Source: Guillardia theta CCMP2712
Lineage: Eukaryota; Cryptophyceae; Pyrenomonadales; Geminigeraceae
DNA length: 64,000 bases
NCBI RefSeq assembly: GCF_000315625.1
Contig: NW_005434623.1
Coordinates: 68,647-132,646 of the forward strand
Direction of reading: 5' to 3'
Position numbers and translations under genes: made by a program. This document shows positions 21,531 through 34,472 of this stretch, one piece after another. The first letter of the stretch is position 1, and each line of letters begins with the position of its first letter. The notes beneath the pieces are model-generated. The model had not been told where the DNA came from. It ran no database searches and was given only the letters and a program-made list of their open reading frames with translations.

Positions 21531-24500
21531 ATGATGCCGGGGAAAGGGATGAGAGGTTGGGCATGGCTTGGCGCGGTCATGGCGTTGGCGGCGATAGCGT
21601 CGCTGATGCTTCGTCCTTACCCATCCCACATTGCTCTTGACAGCATCAGCCCGTTTGGAGGGTAAGACCTGTCCCCTCCGCCTCCCCTCCTTCATAAACT
21701 CCCTCAACATCTCTGCGTTTCTGTGATCCTCGTATGACTGTCAACTTGCCCTCCCTGTTTTCACCCCAATGTATACCTGTATTCATTGTTACTTCATACC
21801 TGTATTCATTGTTACTTCATACCTGTATTCATTGTTACTTCATACCTTGATTCATTGTTACTTCACGTTGTGCTTGCAATTCGTTGTTCTGTCTTCTCTC
21901 TCTCTTATCCCTATCCTCCCTCCCGCTCCCTCATCTCTCCTTCATCCCACCCTTACCATCATTTAGGGTTGAGGACGAAACGCTGCCGGTGCAACTGGGG
22001 TCTCCTCCTCGTCTGGGTAAGTGATCCCCATCGAAGGAGCCTGCACTCACGCATGTGGCAGAGCATCTCATGTACAGCAGTTACGGCCCAGGATACAACG
22101 ACAACGGACAACTCACGTCACGGGCTGGCATGTTGGGACGTGGCAGGAGGGCCGCTTTCATGGCGTCGGCAGCGCCGAGCCATCCAGAAGCATCGCGTCA
22201 GCTCGCTCGGGGAGGAGAGAGTGAGAGGCAGGCCCCGATGCCAACATCCGCAAACAGCCGAGCGCTTGTGCTGGGCGCGAGCTTGAAGTACATGGGTGAG
22301 GGGAGGGAGGACCCTCGTCTGCTCGAGGATCGTGACGGTCGCGCAGACGCTCTCCGGCGCTTCCACGAGGCTGATCGTGATGCTGCTGTCCGTGACTGGG
22401 TGGCTACTCGCGGCCGCTGGCTGGGTTGTCGCGCGTGCGATAAGAAATGTGCGTGCTGATTGAAATTCAGAACACTCGAAAGCCAAGGGCGGCAAGGACA
22501 GCCTCCGATCTGAGCAGGTGGGTCAGGGCTCTTACCTTGCCGTGCTCCTTACATGTGCTCACTCGTTGCGATGCTGCCAGAAGCAGGTGCTGGCCGGTAG
22601 GGAGGCTGAGAGTCGGGACACGGACGCAGGGCAGAAGGACTACATGCAAGCACTTGGTCTGGCTCTGACAACCTTGACATCAACCTCTTGTGGTCTGACT
22701 TCTTTTTTTTCAGCTCTGTTTGCTGAGGCTAACGGCCAGCAAGGTCTGGCTGAGCGCTGGAACAAGGTACCTCCTCGTCGTCCTCCCTTTCTCTTTTTAT
22801 CCTCATGCTCGTCCTTCTCCTCATTCGCCTCCTCCTTCTCCTCATCTGCCTCCTCCTCGCGTTGGCTCACCTTCCTCAACAGGCGCAGGCAGGCTGGGAC
22901 TATTTCTATGAGACCAACCGCCTCCTCGACGCGCGACAAGTGAGATGTTAGTGACATCGAGCTGCCGTCTGATCTCTTCACGTGCAGGAGAAGCTCGATC
23001 ACCAGAGAGCCGAGGTCACCGCATGCTCCCTCGCTCCTTCCCTCCCTCCCTCCCTCGCGCTCTACCCACTCTCCTGCTCCTCACTGCCTCCTTCAGATCC
23101 TCGAGAAATTTCTCCCGAGGAAGTCGCGCAAGAGCGCCATCAAGGTGGACGACTATGTTCCCATGTGGCAGCCCTTCAGGTCCAAGCTCCTTCCCCTTCT
23201 GTCATTCTCCTCCTCATCCTGCTGCTGCTGCTGCTCCTCGTCCACTCTCTCTCCTCCTCCTCGTTTTTCTCCTTCAGTTCGCTCACATTTTTTGCTTCAT
23301 GCTTCTAATGATGCTGTGCTTTTCAGTTCCTGCGCCTCGTCTCAGGATAGCGCTTTGTGCACTGCTGCTTCCAAACTGGCTCCTCCTCCTCAAGTTGTGG
23401 GATTTGTCGCCGTCAGGGTAAGTTTAGGTTGCTGCTGCCTGACAACTCCAGCTGAAGGGCTTGAGCAGAGCTTGGAGGGGCAGCAGCTGGCCTCGCAGCA
23501 GGTGAAGGTGCCGAGCTCGTCTCCTCCTCTCTCTCAGCTGACTTTCTCATTTCAGATGAGCCAGACAGGCAAGGAAGACAGCGTCCAGCAAGAGCTCGAC
23601 AAGGTTCTTCCTCTACACCCCTCCCCTCCTTCTTCATGGCCTTCTACCCCTCCTCTTCCATCCCACTGGCTGCCTGCCTGCCACCCCAGCAGCTCCTACC
23701 TGACAAGTCTTCAAGGCGTTTGCGGGCTCCAACGAGCTGCAGACGAGGATCAACCGAGCTCGGTGAGGGCCTGCAGTCTTTGTGCGGCTCCTCTCATGCA
23801 TCCTTGAAGGTTCTTGCTGTACCTGAGGGAGTTCGGCCCCATCCCCCAGCTCTTCGGACAGGCCAAGACCTCCTCGCTCTACTACCCTGTACGAGCCTCC
23901 GCTGCGCTGCTTCCTCACCTCCTCTCCTCTTGTCGTTTGTCTCCTCCCTCTCCTCCTCTTCTCCTTCTCTCCTTCCTCCCTTACCTCTTGCTTTGCACAG
24001 GGAGACTTCGAGATGCCGCGAGTGACCGACTGCGATGTCCCTGGCTCCTGCCATGACTGGTAAACTTTCTCCTTTCCTCTTCCTCGTCCGCTCTCCTCTT
24101 CCTCCTCTCCTCTCCTCTCCTCTCCTTCTTTCCCCCTTCAAAGCTTGCTTCAAGCTTCTTCTTCGACTGTTTCCACCTCACCGCCACCTCCCCACCTCTT
24201 CTCGCCCTCACTGCTGCTCGTCAGGGCCAACGGAGCTTACATCGACGGGTTTGCTGCTGCCACCACCAACTGGGACATGATGGGCCAGCCCACTCCGGGT
24301 TATCTCCACTGGGACAGCATAGCAGGTGTCCTGTCCTGTCTTTTCCTCTGCTCTTTTATCCTTTTCTGGTGCAGCTGCCCATCCTCTCCTCCTAGTCTCC
24401 TTCCTCCTCATCCTCCCCTTGCGTCTTGTCCTCGTTCTTGCACTCCTGCACTTGTCCATCGTTGTATCGCGATCCTCATGTTGGATGCCTTCACCTCACC

Positions 24501-27500
24501 CTTTACTTCATCCCCTCTCCGTTGCTCTCCTGCTAATCTGACTGAGATCTGCCTGTAGATGACGCATGGAAGGGAGGGTACGACACGATGCCGGGAGGAG
24601 GAGCAGTGACGTGGCGGGCGAGGACGACTTCGGTACCTCCTCCTCATTCCTCCACTTGTTCCTCTTCTTCTTTGACTGCTGCTGCCGCAGCTGGCTGAGA
24701 GCTCGCAAGTGTTTGACTGGAAGTTGTTCAACCAGAAGGAGGTGACGAGACTCTCAAGTCCTCGTCCTCGTCCTCTCCGCCTCCCTCTCCCACTTCCTTT
24801 CCCTCGTATTTTCCTCCTCCTCCTCTTCCTCCTCTTCCTCCTCTTCCTCCCCTTCCTCCCTTCCCCTTGCTCTTCCTCATTTCCCCATCCTGATCCTCAT
24901 CACCATGCATATCCCAATCTTTGTCTGCCACTGCAACCATTTCGTCCTCGTCCTCGTCCTTGTCCTCGTCCTCGTCCTCGTCCTCGTTTTCTTCCTCCTC
25001 CTCCTCCTCCCGCTCTGATCCTTTTGTGCCCTTCAGATGCACATGGAGAAGCAGGCCAAGGAAGCAGCAGACATGCTTATGAGCACGGACCTGCAGGACT
25101 TGCCCACCAAGCGTCTTTTCGCCACTGCAGACCCCTCCCTTCCTCAGCAGGTCCTGCCGGCTACTTCTCTTCATCGCTCCCTCTCTCCCTCCTCTTCCTG
25201 CCTCCCTTCTCCCTCCCCTGCTCCTGCTTCTGCTTCTGTTCCTCCTGTCCCTGCTCTGCCCACCAGCTTCCCACCTCCTGTCTCCTCCTCTCCTTGATCC
25301 TTCCTTCACATCTGAACTTCCTGCAGCTCCAGGACCGCAAGTCAGCGGTGGGAGGAGCAGGAACGTGGGCGGAGACGCACGGGGAAGGAGGAAGTTCAGT
25401 GCCCACTAGCCCCAGCGACTTCCTGCAGGAGTGGCACCCGCCTGCTGGCCTTCCCTTCGGTGGGAACATCGCGAGCAAGCCCGTGCCAGCGAGGAGGGAG
25501 GAAGCGAAGCAGCAGCGGCTGAGGAAGAGTCTGCGGCACGTGGAGCACCTGATGGACAAGCAGTGGGAGGGGCGCGTGGACAGCCTGAGGGCTCCGATGG
25601 AGAAGGAGGAGGAGCGAAAGGAGGCGAACGAGGCTGCGCGGGAGGTGGAGGAGGAGGCGAACAGCAAGTTCGGCCTGACCCCGTCGGGGGCCTCCGACCT
25701 TGAGAGGCTGCGAGGAAGCGCGAAGAAGACGCAGCTGGACAAGGAGCTGCACGCGGCCGTCGCCTCCATCGACTCCGCGCTGAAGCCCCCGAGCTACTCA
25801 GGGCCCTCGTCGAGGGAGGGAGGGAGGAGAGACGCGCGAGGTACTGATGCTGTGCTTGGGAGAGGAGGAGGAAGTGACTTGATGATGCAGGAAGGGAAGC
25901 GAACCGTGGGTCGAGCTCCTCCTTGTTCCGGAGGGAGAAGGTCCGACTGCCGGGAGGAGGGAGGGAGGAGAGGCCCAAGGTCGAGAGCCTTGTGGAGCAG
26001 CTGAGGAAGGAGAAGGTGAGAAACCGGCTGCTGCAGAAGAAGCTGCGGTTGGCGGAGCGGGAGGGCTTCGGAGCGAGCTACGAGCACAAGCTGAAGCAGA
26101 GCGAGCGAGGGGTGGCGGATGTGGTGGCCAGCAAGCTTGCTCCCGAGGTGGTGAAGGAGGCGGCGATGCTGGTGGCCAAGAAGATCGAGGAGGGAGGGAA
26201 GAGGCGGACGAGGAGGGAGAGATATGCTGAGAGGGCAGCTGAGTCAGCATCAGCTCGGGAGTCAGCTCGGAACGCGTACGAGGGGGTGGAAGGGGTCTAC
26301 GACGACGCTCCTCGGTACAGGAGGGATATGACTGGCCGTCATTTCCCGCTGGCAGGAGGGAGGAGGCCGAGGTATCCAGCAGATCGGCTGGAGCCAGGGG
26401 ACGAGGAGAAGAGGAGGAAGGCGTATCCTGCGGACGAGGACTACGACGAGGAGACGCGGGCGATCGCGAGGAGGTGCCATGAGCATCCCGAGCAGTGTGT
26501 CGGGGACGACATGGAGGTAGCGCACAGATGGGAGAGGAGGAGGGCAGGGTTCGCTCGCGGGATCTACAACGAGACGGAGGATGAGCGGGAGCAGAGGAGG
26601 AGGATGAGGAGGTACAGCAGGGGGCTGAACGTGACTGAGTACTCCGACGACGATGAGCCTTGGGACATCAGGGGAGGGCATTCGACTGTGAACAGAGGAC
26701 AGAAAGAGTTTGCTCCTCACTACTTCAACCATGCCTTCTGGTCGCAGCTCGTCCACTACTTCAGCCGTGACAAGCCCACGGAGTTCTGTAATGTCTGCGT
26801 CGGCGAGTTCATGACGGGCCTGCACGACCTGAACCTCCACCACGTCCCGGCCTCGCACGTGCCCCTGATGTGCCAGGGAGTCTGCGAGTCCAACCAGGCG
26901 CTGGGCTTCAAGTTCCACCGCAAGGTGCTGAGCAAGGGGGAGGAGGAGGCGACGGAGAGGAGGAAGGAGCTTCTGCGACGCATCGCCAAGATCGTCAACA
27001 AGAGATCAGCGAGGAATGACAAGGCAGCCCTTCAGGCTCCTCCCCGGGTACCTCCTGCTCCTGCCCCTGCCCCTGCCCCTGCCCCTGCCCCTGCCCCTGC
27101 CCCTGCCCCTGCCCCTGCCCCTGCCCCTGCCCCTGCTCCTGCTCCTGCTTCTTCGTTTTCTGCTGTCCGTTCTTCCCAGCCTCCGTCCCCTCCTCCCTGA
27201 GAACCTCGCTTGTGCTTTTCTCCTTCCTCCTTCCCTCCATCAGCCTGCAGCTCTTTTCTTCTCTCGCGCTGTTCGCTCCCTTCCTCCCTCATTGATCTTT
27301 CTCCTTGCCACCTTCCCCTCCTCCTCACTTGCCCTCTCTCCTCCTCCCCTCTCTCCTTCTCCCCTCTCTCCTCCTCTCTCTCTCCTCGCTCTCCTCTCAC
27401 TTCTCTTCTGCTTCATCTCATCTGATTGCAGTCGGCGGACTACCAGCCGGCGGACATTCTCCCGACTTCGAGCGCTGCTGAGGCGGAGGCGGTCAGGCGC

Positions 27501-27852
27501 GAGCTGAGAAATCAAAAGAAGATGCAGAGACGCGAAGAGCGCGAGCTGAGAAGGTCCAACGACTAAGATGCCGTCCTGTCCCATGCTGTCCTCAGTGCTT
27601 GTCCTCGGCCCTCCTTCCATCCTCCTCCTCACCCTCTCCTCTTCCTCTGCTCCCTCCCCTCCTCTCTTCTTTTTCTAACGCAACAGCAGGCAGCTGAAGC
27701 TTCATGAGAAGCTCGAGCGGGACAACGCCATCGTGGGGATGGCAGACAAGGGGAGGACGACGGAGCTTGCGGAGGGAAAGAGAGGAGGAGGAGACAAGAT
27801 GAAGAAGATGGAGGCAGAGGCCAACGAAGTTTTCAACGGCGGCTTCCAGTAA
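21531..27852 (+). CDS. large, exon-rich secreted or membrane-anchored protein, unknown function
   Basis: The ATG at 21531 begins MMPGKGMRGWAWLGAV with a hydrophobic stretch to about residue 27, a signal peptide or anchor. Exon 1 ends at 21661; exon 2 is 21967-22016. About twenty further short exons follow, most joining in phase: EHLMYSSYGPGYND, ALFAEANGQQGLAERWNK, AQAGWDYFYETNRLLDARQ, GDFEMPRVTDCDVPGSCHDW, ANGAYIDGFAAATTNWDMM and LAESSQVFDWKLFNQKE. Then comes a long charged exon from 25327 with a 50-bp intron at 25841-25890. The C-terminal part is Arg/Glu-rich and has a Cys/His cluster (FCNVCVGEF, then CQGVC). The last exons end NEVFNGGFQ, TAA at 27852. One join near 23420 is unresolved. No family recognised. 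Confidence 0.7.
21767..21862. repeat. four tandem 23-bp units in intron 1
   Basis: The unit CATACCTGTATTCATTGTTA plus CTT is repeated about four times within intron 1 of the surrounding gene. Confidence 0.75.
27056..27142. repeat. intronic (CCTGCC)n microsatellite
   Basis: About thirteen CCTGCC units follow the donor CCCCGG|GTACCT. The open frame through it would give poly-Pro-Ala, but the strong donor and later acceptor (TTGCAG at about 27430) place it in an intron. Confidence 0.75.
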
Positions 27853-28211
27853 AACTTTAGTGCCTTCTGCTCCTCCTTCACTTCCTTCCTCCTCTCCCTC
27901 CCCTTCCTTCCCTGCCACCCCTCTTGCGCTTCCCTCCTCGCTCCCCTCTTTCCCCTCCTTTCTCTGCGCTTTCTGTCTGCCTTCCCCTCCCGCTTCTGTT
28001 CTTTCGCGTTGTCTTTTCTTCCTCCTCTGAGTTGAGTTTCTCCTGCTCCTCCTTGACTGCTCTTGACCCACTCCCTCCTCCTTCCTCCTTCGCGGTCGTA
28101 CCCCTGCTCGCTTTCGCTCCTCTTGATCCCCCTCCTCCTCTCCTCCCTCTTCCTCCTCCTCGCGCTCCTCCTGGCGTGCGCTCGTCGTCGCCCGCTCCTC
28201 TCTTCCTCTTC

Positions 28212-31197
28212 CTACTCCACATGCTGTTTCAGTCCACCGTTCAATCGTCCAGGCACAAACCTTGATATGCTGATATCTTGGTCTTCCCTCTCCTCCTCCT
28301 CCTCCTCCCCCTCCTCCTTCTTGACTGGATTGTTCTCTTCCCCTCCCTTCTTGATGCGTTTCCCGACAACTTGTTGGCCTGCTGTTGAGAGAGTAGGAGG
28401 TAAGAGAGCGAGGAGAGAGCTAGGGCCATAGAGGTGCAGGAAGACAAGAGGACAAAGCCAGGCAACCAGCAGGACGAGGAGAAAAGAGAAGAGAAGAGAA
28501 GGGGAAAGGTAGGGGAGGGGAGGGAGCGTAAGGGAGGAGGGGCGGGGGAGGGGAGCAGGACGAGGAGAGAAGAGAGGAGAAGGGGAAAGTAGGGGAGGGA
28601 TGGGAGGGGAGGAGCTAAAGGGAGGAGGGGCGGGGGAGGGGAGCAGGACGAGGAGAGAAGAGAGGAGAAGGGGAAAGGTAGGGGAGGGGATGGGAGGGGA
28701 GCTAAGGGAGGAGGGGAGGGGGAGGGGAGGAGGGTGGACAGGAGAACGAGGAGTGTGCGTCTCAGCATGCGGTGCACCAGTAGTCGTTTTCTTCTGCAGC
28801 GCTGGAACCCATGCGGTCGTTCGACCACTGCAGAGAAATGAGACAGGTAGGATGAAGAGGAGGAAGAGGAGGAGGAGGAGAAGGAAGAGGAAGAGGAGAA
28901 GGAGGAGGAGAAAGAGGAGGAGGACTGAGAGATTGCAGAGGCATCGTGGATGCTGATGGGCGGAAAAACTCACGCGACAGTCAGGAAGGAAATGTTATGA
29001 CCCTCGAGCGTCTGACATGAGAAGAATGACAAAGAGAAACCAAACCGAAAGAGAGCGAGTGAGGGAGTGAGGGAAGGAGGGAGCGGGAAGGAGAGGGCGG
29101 GAAAGAGGGGGAGCGGGGGCGGGGGAGAGAGAGGGAGGAAACGAGGGAGAGGGAGAGGGAGGGAGGGAGAGGGAGAGGGAGAGGGAGAGGGAGAGGGAGG
29201 GAGAGGGAGGGAGGGATTATTCAGATCCATGTTTGGATTCAACGGGTAGGAATTCGTTCAGTCGTTCTCCTCTTCATTACCTTGGACGCTTGTTTCTTGT
29301 TCCACCTGCTCTCACTCTCAATCACTTAGTCACCTTCTTGCTGCCCGATGTTCCCTTTCCATCTCCCCCGAAAACTGACTCCATTCCTCCCCCACTCCTG
29401 CTGCTGCTGCTGCTCCTCCTCCTCCTCCTCCTCCTCCTCCTCCTCCTCCTCTCGCACCGGTAATGAAACAGCCAGTCCTTAGGAAACTTGCTGCTGTCCG
29501 CCTCCTCCTCGCACGCCTTCCCGATCACCATCTGCAGACTTTGCCACACAGCCTCCACCTCCACCTTCCAGTGAGCAAGCGAAACTTCAGCTGACCTTCA
29601 CCTGCTCCAACGAGAGCGAGGAGGAGGGGGTTTGAGGATGGAGGCGCGCCTAGAAAAACATGAGGAAGGAAGAGGAGGAGGTGGTGGAGAGGGAGGAGGA
29701 GAAGAGAGGTAATGAGAGGTGATAAGAGGGAGACGGAGAAAGGGAGGAGGGAAAGGAGGAAGGATGCATCTTGTCACCTGGTATAGAACTTCATCTGCAA
29801 TCCAATTTCCAACACCCGCACAGAAGGATTGATCGAGAAGAGCTCCTTTGACTGGGCTGCTCGCAGTCAGCAGAACCACAGCTGGGATGGGAAGAAGAGC
29901 TGTGACAAGCAAGGCAAGAACAGCCAGAGGAGGCAGGATTTGAAAGAGGAGGAGGAGGAGGAGGTGGTGGTGGTGGAGGAGGAGGAGGAGGAGGTGGTGG
30001 TGGTGATCATGGCGGCAGTGGTGGTGGTGGTGGTGGTGGAGGAGGAGGAGGAGGGGAAGTGGAGGAGGTGGAGTTGGTGATGGTGGTGATGATGGTAAGG
30101 AGGTGGAGGTGGAGGTGGAGGTGGTGGTGGAGGAGGAGGAAGATACCCTGAGCGTGATAGCAGTTCGTCCTTGAAGTCGGCAAGGGGAAGCATGTCAGTG
30201 AGAGGATCGAACCCGAGGTCTTTGACCTGCTGGCGCGTGAAAAGTAGGAGTGGAGGAGCAGAAAGAAGGAGACAAACCAAACAGGGAATGAACAGGGCGA
30301 GGAAGGTGAAGAGGGAAGGTAGAGAAGAGCAACAGAAGCAGAACAAGGAAGAGAAGAAGGTGGTGAGTGGTGAGGGAAAGAAAAGGTAGAGGAGGAGGTA
30401 GAGGAGGTGGTGGAGGAGACAAACGAAAGGAGGGCTGCCGTCACACTCACAGGAGACTCTCTTCTAGGATCTTGCTGCATCCTCACGCGCTCAAAGCGCC
30501 GGATGGCTATGAAAGCGACATCGTTGCCGTTCTGAGAGGAAGAGACGTAAGGAGAGAGAGGAGAGCAAGGAGGGGTAAGAGAGACGAGGGGAGGAGAAGA
30601 AGAACAAGGAGGGGGTGGAGGGTGAAGGAACAGAAAGGAGAGGAAGACGAGGAAGGAGGGAGGACAGGTAGGAGGAGGGAGAACGAGGAGGAGGAGGGAG
30701 AACGAGGAGGAGGAAGAGGAAGAGGAAGAGGAAGACGAGCAGGACGAGCAGGGACAAGAGATCAACGGCAAAGATGATAACATGGTTCTCAAAGTAAAAT
30801 TCCTATTCACCTCCATGACGAGTCGAAACTTCCAAAACTTCGGCGGCCAACTTTCCGCATCCACCTGATTCAATACTCACCTTCTCCCTACATCCTCCTT
30901 CTCCCTGATCCTCCCTTGCTCCCCCCCCCCCCCTCCTTATTCCCTCCGCTTTCCTCTTGTGTCCCCCCCTTTCTCGCCGCCCTCCGTCTGCCTGTTCATT
31001 CCCGTCCCCTTCCTCCCTCCCCTGTCTCTCTTTCCCTTTCTTCTCCACGTCATTTCTCACCCGAGAGTTGACATATTCGGCAACCTCCTTTGTGCCATCA
31101 GGGGAAACCGCAGCAAAACTCCCTGGTCGCAAAAGGAAAGGAGGAGAAGAGAACAGAAGGAAGAGGAGGAGGAGAGGAGGAGGAGGAGGAGGAGGAG

Positions 31198-31229
<32 letters not shown>

Positions 31230-32077
31230 GGAGGAGAGCAGGAGCAGGAGAGCAGGAGCAGGAGCAGGCGACACATATAGCGGGAAAGACAATGAAGAGA
31301 GGAAGGTGTAGGAGGAGGGAAGGAGAAGAAGTCACAATCGCTCAGGACAAGGATGTTCCATTCACCAGTCATGCCGAGGTGTATCAGTGGCCAAGGACGT
31401 TCCTTGAGCTCTAGCCATAGATGTTTTCCTTTCCTCCTTGCCGCTAGGATGGTGGCCCCTGGTATGTAGCATGAGCACAGCTCCTGCCTGCAGTCAGCAC
31501 AAACAACAACACACAATGATCCTTCAGCGACTTGATTGGCATCGGGGTGTATATGACATTTGAGGTCACCACACGTTTTCTGGAATCTTCACATCACATC
31601 TTGAACAATCGCGATGATCATGAGCAAACAGCAGCAACATGCGCGACAGCAGGTGCAGGAGCAGCACGCAAGGCGCCAACTGATCACCAGTCATTCTTTC
31701 TTTGAAAGTGTCGGGGGCAACTCCTTCGAAGACTTTGTTGTCTTGAACGACTTGGCAACACTGAGACACGACGAGTAATGAGTTGACATCGAAGGAGATG
31801 ACGACGAAGCAAGAAACATGAAACCAGGGAAAGGACAATGAAGACATGGTGAGGCGAGGCGAGGCGAGGGAAGGAAAAGGAGTGCGAAACCAGGAGAAGA
31901 AAGCGGGAAGAAAGCGGGAGAGGAGGAGGAGGCAAAAATTAACTCACCTTGACGACAAACCCAACGCAGAAGCGCTCGAGTACTCTTCTCGCCCTTTCCA
32001 CCTGCAGCATGACAAGCCATACCGTCAGACACAAGGAGCTGAGAGCAATAGTACTGGTAGATGATGGTGAGCAGGTG

Positions 32078-32155
<78 letters not shown>

Positions 32156-32216
32156 AGGAGGACAGGACTGTGTCACCCCACAACGTTTTCTCGATCACCT
32201 CCGGCAACTCCGGCAT
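28212..32216 (-). CDS. formamidopyrimidine-DNA glycosylase (Fpg/MutM, plant FPG1-like)
   Basis: This base-excision repair enzyme removes oxidised purines. Exon 1 (32199-32216) encodes only MPELPE, the catalytic N-terminus whose Pro2 forms the Schiff base and Glu3 assists. Exon 2 (31948-32001) continues VERARRVLERFCVGFVVK. Later exons in order: DNKVFEGVAPDTFKERM (about 31730), ILAARRKGKHLWLELK (about 31430), DAESWPPKFWKFRLVMEV (about 30840), IRRFERVRM (about 30500), DLGFDPL (about 30210), LDQSFCAGVGNWIADEVLYQ (about 29805, the helix-two-turn-helix), ADSSKFPKDWLFHYR (about 29480), GHNISFLTV (about 28990) and GRTTAWVPALQK (about 28800). The R-T-T-A-W-V end lacks zinc-finger cysteines, as in plant FPG1. 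A charged tail exon probably ends at the TAG at 28212. Introns carry long simple repeats. Confidence 0.9.
28460..28740. repeat. purine-rich minisatellite, about three 90-bp units
   Basis: The block GAGCAGGACGAGGAGAGAAG plus AGAGGAGAAGGGGAAAG and GGGGAGGG spacers recurs about three times. It lies in the last intron of the minus-strand glycosylase gene. Confidence 0.7.
32079..32156. repeat. (GACGAG)n hexamer array in glycosylase intron 1
   Basis: About twelve perfect GACGAG hexamers fill the middle of the intron between the MPELPE exon and exon 2. Frames across it (Asp-Glu, Arg-Gly or Leu-Val polymers) are artefacts. Confidence 0.85.
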
Positions 32217-34022
32217 CGTGATCCTTGCAACAGAAAGCTGCCCTACAGGAAGCGAGCAATCATAGTCAATCCATTGGGAATAAACCGGAACAGGACGTCA
32301 AGCCGATCAAACTGTTATCGACGAGCTAAAAGATCTCTTGTGCCTTGGCTTCCCTTCAACCATCACCATCCTCCGTCAACCTGCCATTATCGCTTCTTCT
32401 CTCGCTCCTCATCCTCGCTCCTCCTCTCCGTCTCCTCTCCGCCTCATCCCTTTCCCCTCCCCTAGCTCCTACTGTGCGCAGGAAAAGCAAGGTTGAAGAA
32501 GTTGCTGTCCTCTTATGCTCGAGCTTTATTCATTATATTGAAGTTCGAATAGACCTTGATGCCTTCAGATCAAATATCTAAAATCCCCGGGGCGAGCTTA
32601 CTAGTGGTACTCGACGGTTATCACTGAAGAAACGGAACTCCGCCTCAGAGAATATCTGAGGGCGGCGACTCCTTGAGCCCACAGAGTTGACTTGACTAAA
32701 CGTTTTACTTAATTACGGTACGGTATTGAAAGGAGTCGAAGGGAGTTTTTAGTCAAATCCCCTAAAGCTACCCCTACCCCCCTTTGGGCTCTCAGAAGTA
32801 CAGGTACAGAGATCATGGGGCAGACACAGAAGAGAGATTTGTCTGAGATTTATTTTTGTACCAGGACATGTTGAGCTGTCCAATTTAACCACCTGAAGGG
32901 TAGGGTGCAAGCTCAAAACTAGCAAGGGTGGGTACTTTGTTGGATTGAACGGGGGTAGGTGGTCATTTGAGGCAGGCATTGACAAGGGGTCGGATTGAAG
33001 GCGAGGGACTTCAATCGTTGTGGAACCAGAACGATCCAGGTACTTATAACGAGCATGTAAAGACTTTATCAGCTTATATTACTAATACACGGAACGCCCG
33101 GGTTTACATTGAAGGTGCGGACGTGCTAAGTGGAGAGTAAACATTTTAAAAGTATAACATTTAAAAAGTGAGGTGACCGCGAAAGGATGCAATCGCTGCT
33201 CTCGAAGCTCTGCACCCCTTCCTTGCTAGATAGAGTGAAGGGGGTACTGATCGATGGAAAAAGAAGGGGTAGTGACAAGATTTTCCCGTGCCAATTTGCC
33301 TGTTAAAAAAGAATAGGTATGGTCTCTACAACATTTTTATTAAAAAAAAGTCATCAGCTTACAACCCTGATAATCACCGCATAACAAAGTTGGCCAGTTA
33401 CGACCTTTTCTTTTATGTACCTGTTGAAACGAGTATAAACTTAATCAACAATATTTCAAATATGAGAGATCAAAGGGATGAAGAAATAAAATAATTTCAA
33501 ATAATTTCATGTGTACTGCAACAGTACGCCAACCTTTTAAAAGAATGTGCCATTGACCTTTGACCATTAGTCTATAAAACATTATTAAATGTCAGCAAAC
33601 TGTCATCTATTTGTCATCAACAGAATCGCCATGCCGCGCGTGCCTTAGGCGGGAACAGCCTCAAAACACATTTAACTGTCGAAAAGACGTCATTTCGAAT
33701 GTGTCACAGAGCCACAAGTATGTACCCCATTATCGACTACCCCACCTCTGACCAGCTACCACCCCCCATAAGATCTTCCTTGTAGCTGCCTAAAATCAAA
33801 GGTCTATCCTCTAGCGGTGCTCCATATTTTCCTCCGGTCCATCGACGTCCTGCCCGTGCTGCTGCTCCTGCTCTCTGACTTCAAGTCGACAGCTCCTCTC
33901 CTTCCTATCTCCCTTCTGTTCGTTACCAGGGACTGCATCCTCTACTGCCCTCATCCTTCGCCCAAGTCGAACACAAAGTTCTATCGGCTTCTCTCTCCAT
34001 TCACGAACCAAACTTCCTTGCA
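32217..34022. other. intergenic, no supported gene
   Basis: The left part is mixed and partly TACCCC-rich (32760-32960). The part from 33100 to 33720 is AT-rich with only short frames. The last 200 bp are the likely promoter and 5'-UTR of the next gene. Confidence 0.4.
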
Positions 34023-34472
34023 ATGGCCTCCAAGGTTCCAGCCATGAATCTGAAGGCGATGAAGCAGCGAGGTGGAATGAGCCTGGTTGATGAGTACTTC
34101 TATGAGGAGCTCTTGCGTTGTGGAGGGCGAAATGAAGCTTCGGAATGGTTGAAGACAACCAAGAGCTCGTCTTCCTCGTCTTCTGCATCTTCAGCGTCTT
34201 CCTCGCCCAGATCGTCCACTCGCTCAGCGCATGTTAAGAGCAGCGGGAATCTGGGAAACTCCATGAAGAGATCATCGAGCTCGACATACTTGGTTCAGCT
34301 AGGACTGCTGGACGAGGAATTGAGCAGCTTCAGACGAAAATCTTTCACTCCAATCCAGCCCTGCATCGAGGCAAAGGATGCAGAGTTTGAGAAGGCCAGA
34401 GTGAACCTTGGGAACAATGCAGGCCTGCTGTACACGGATGCTGCTCATTTGCTAAGAGAGTCGCACGAATGA
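34023..34472 (+). CDS. small serine-rich hypothetical protein
   Basis: A single-exon frame of 149 residues starts at the ATG at 34023 (MASKVPAMNLKAMKQRGG). After a short helical segment (SLVDEYFYEELLRCGG) there is a long Ser/Ala linker with SPRSS-type phosphorylation sites. A conserved-looking segment (YLVQLGLLDEELSSF) and an acidic C-terminus ending SHE follow. The stop is followed by an AT-rich 3' flank. It looks like a real, probably disordered regulatory protein. I recognise no family. Confidence 0.6.
   Translation: MASKVPAMNLKAMKQRGGMSLVDEYFYEELLRCGGRNEASEWLKTTKSSSSSSSASSASSSPRSSTRSAHVKSSGNLGNSMKRSSSSTYLVQLGLLDEELSSFRRKSFTPIQPCIEAKDAEFEKARVNLGNNAGLLYTDAAHLLRESHE

Noticed and set aside
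27040-27200. Poly-Pro-Ala C-terminus of the long frame ending at 27200
   Set aside because: A strong donor (GG|GTACCT) precedes the (CCTGCC)n array and later exons continue in phase, so it is intronic.
31057-31516. Ser/Leu-rich or Glu-rich frames near 31.1-31.3 kb
   Set aside because: GGAGGA microsatellite in a glycosylase intron; only the flanking blocks ILAARRKGKHLWLELK and DAESWPP are exon-like.
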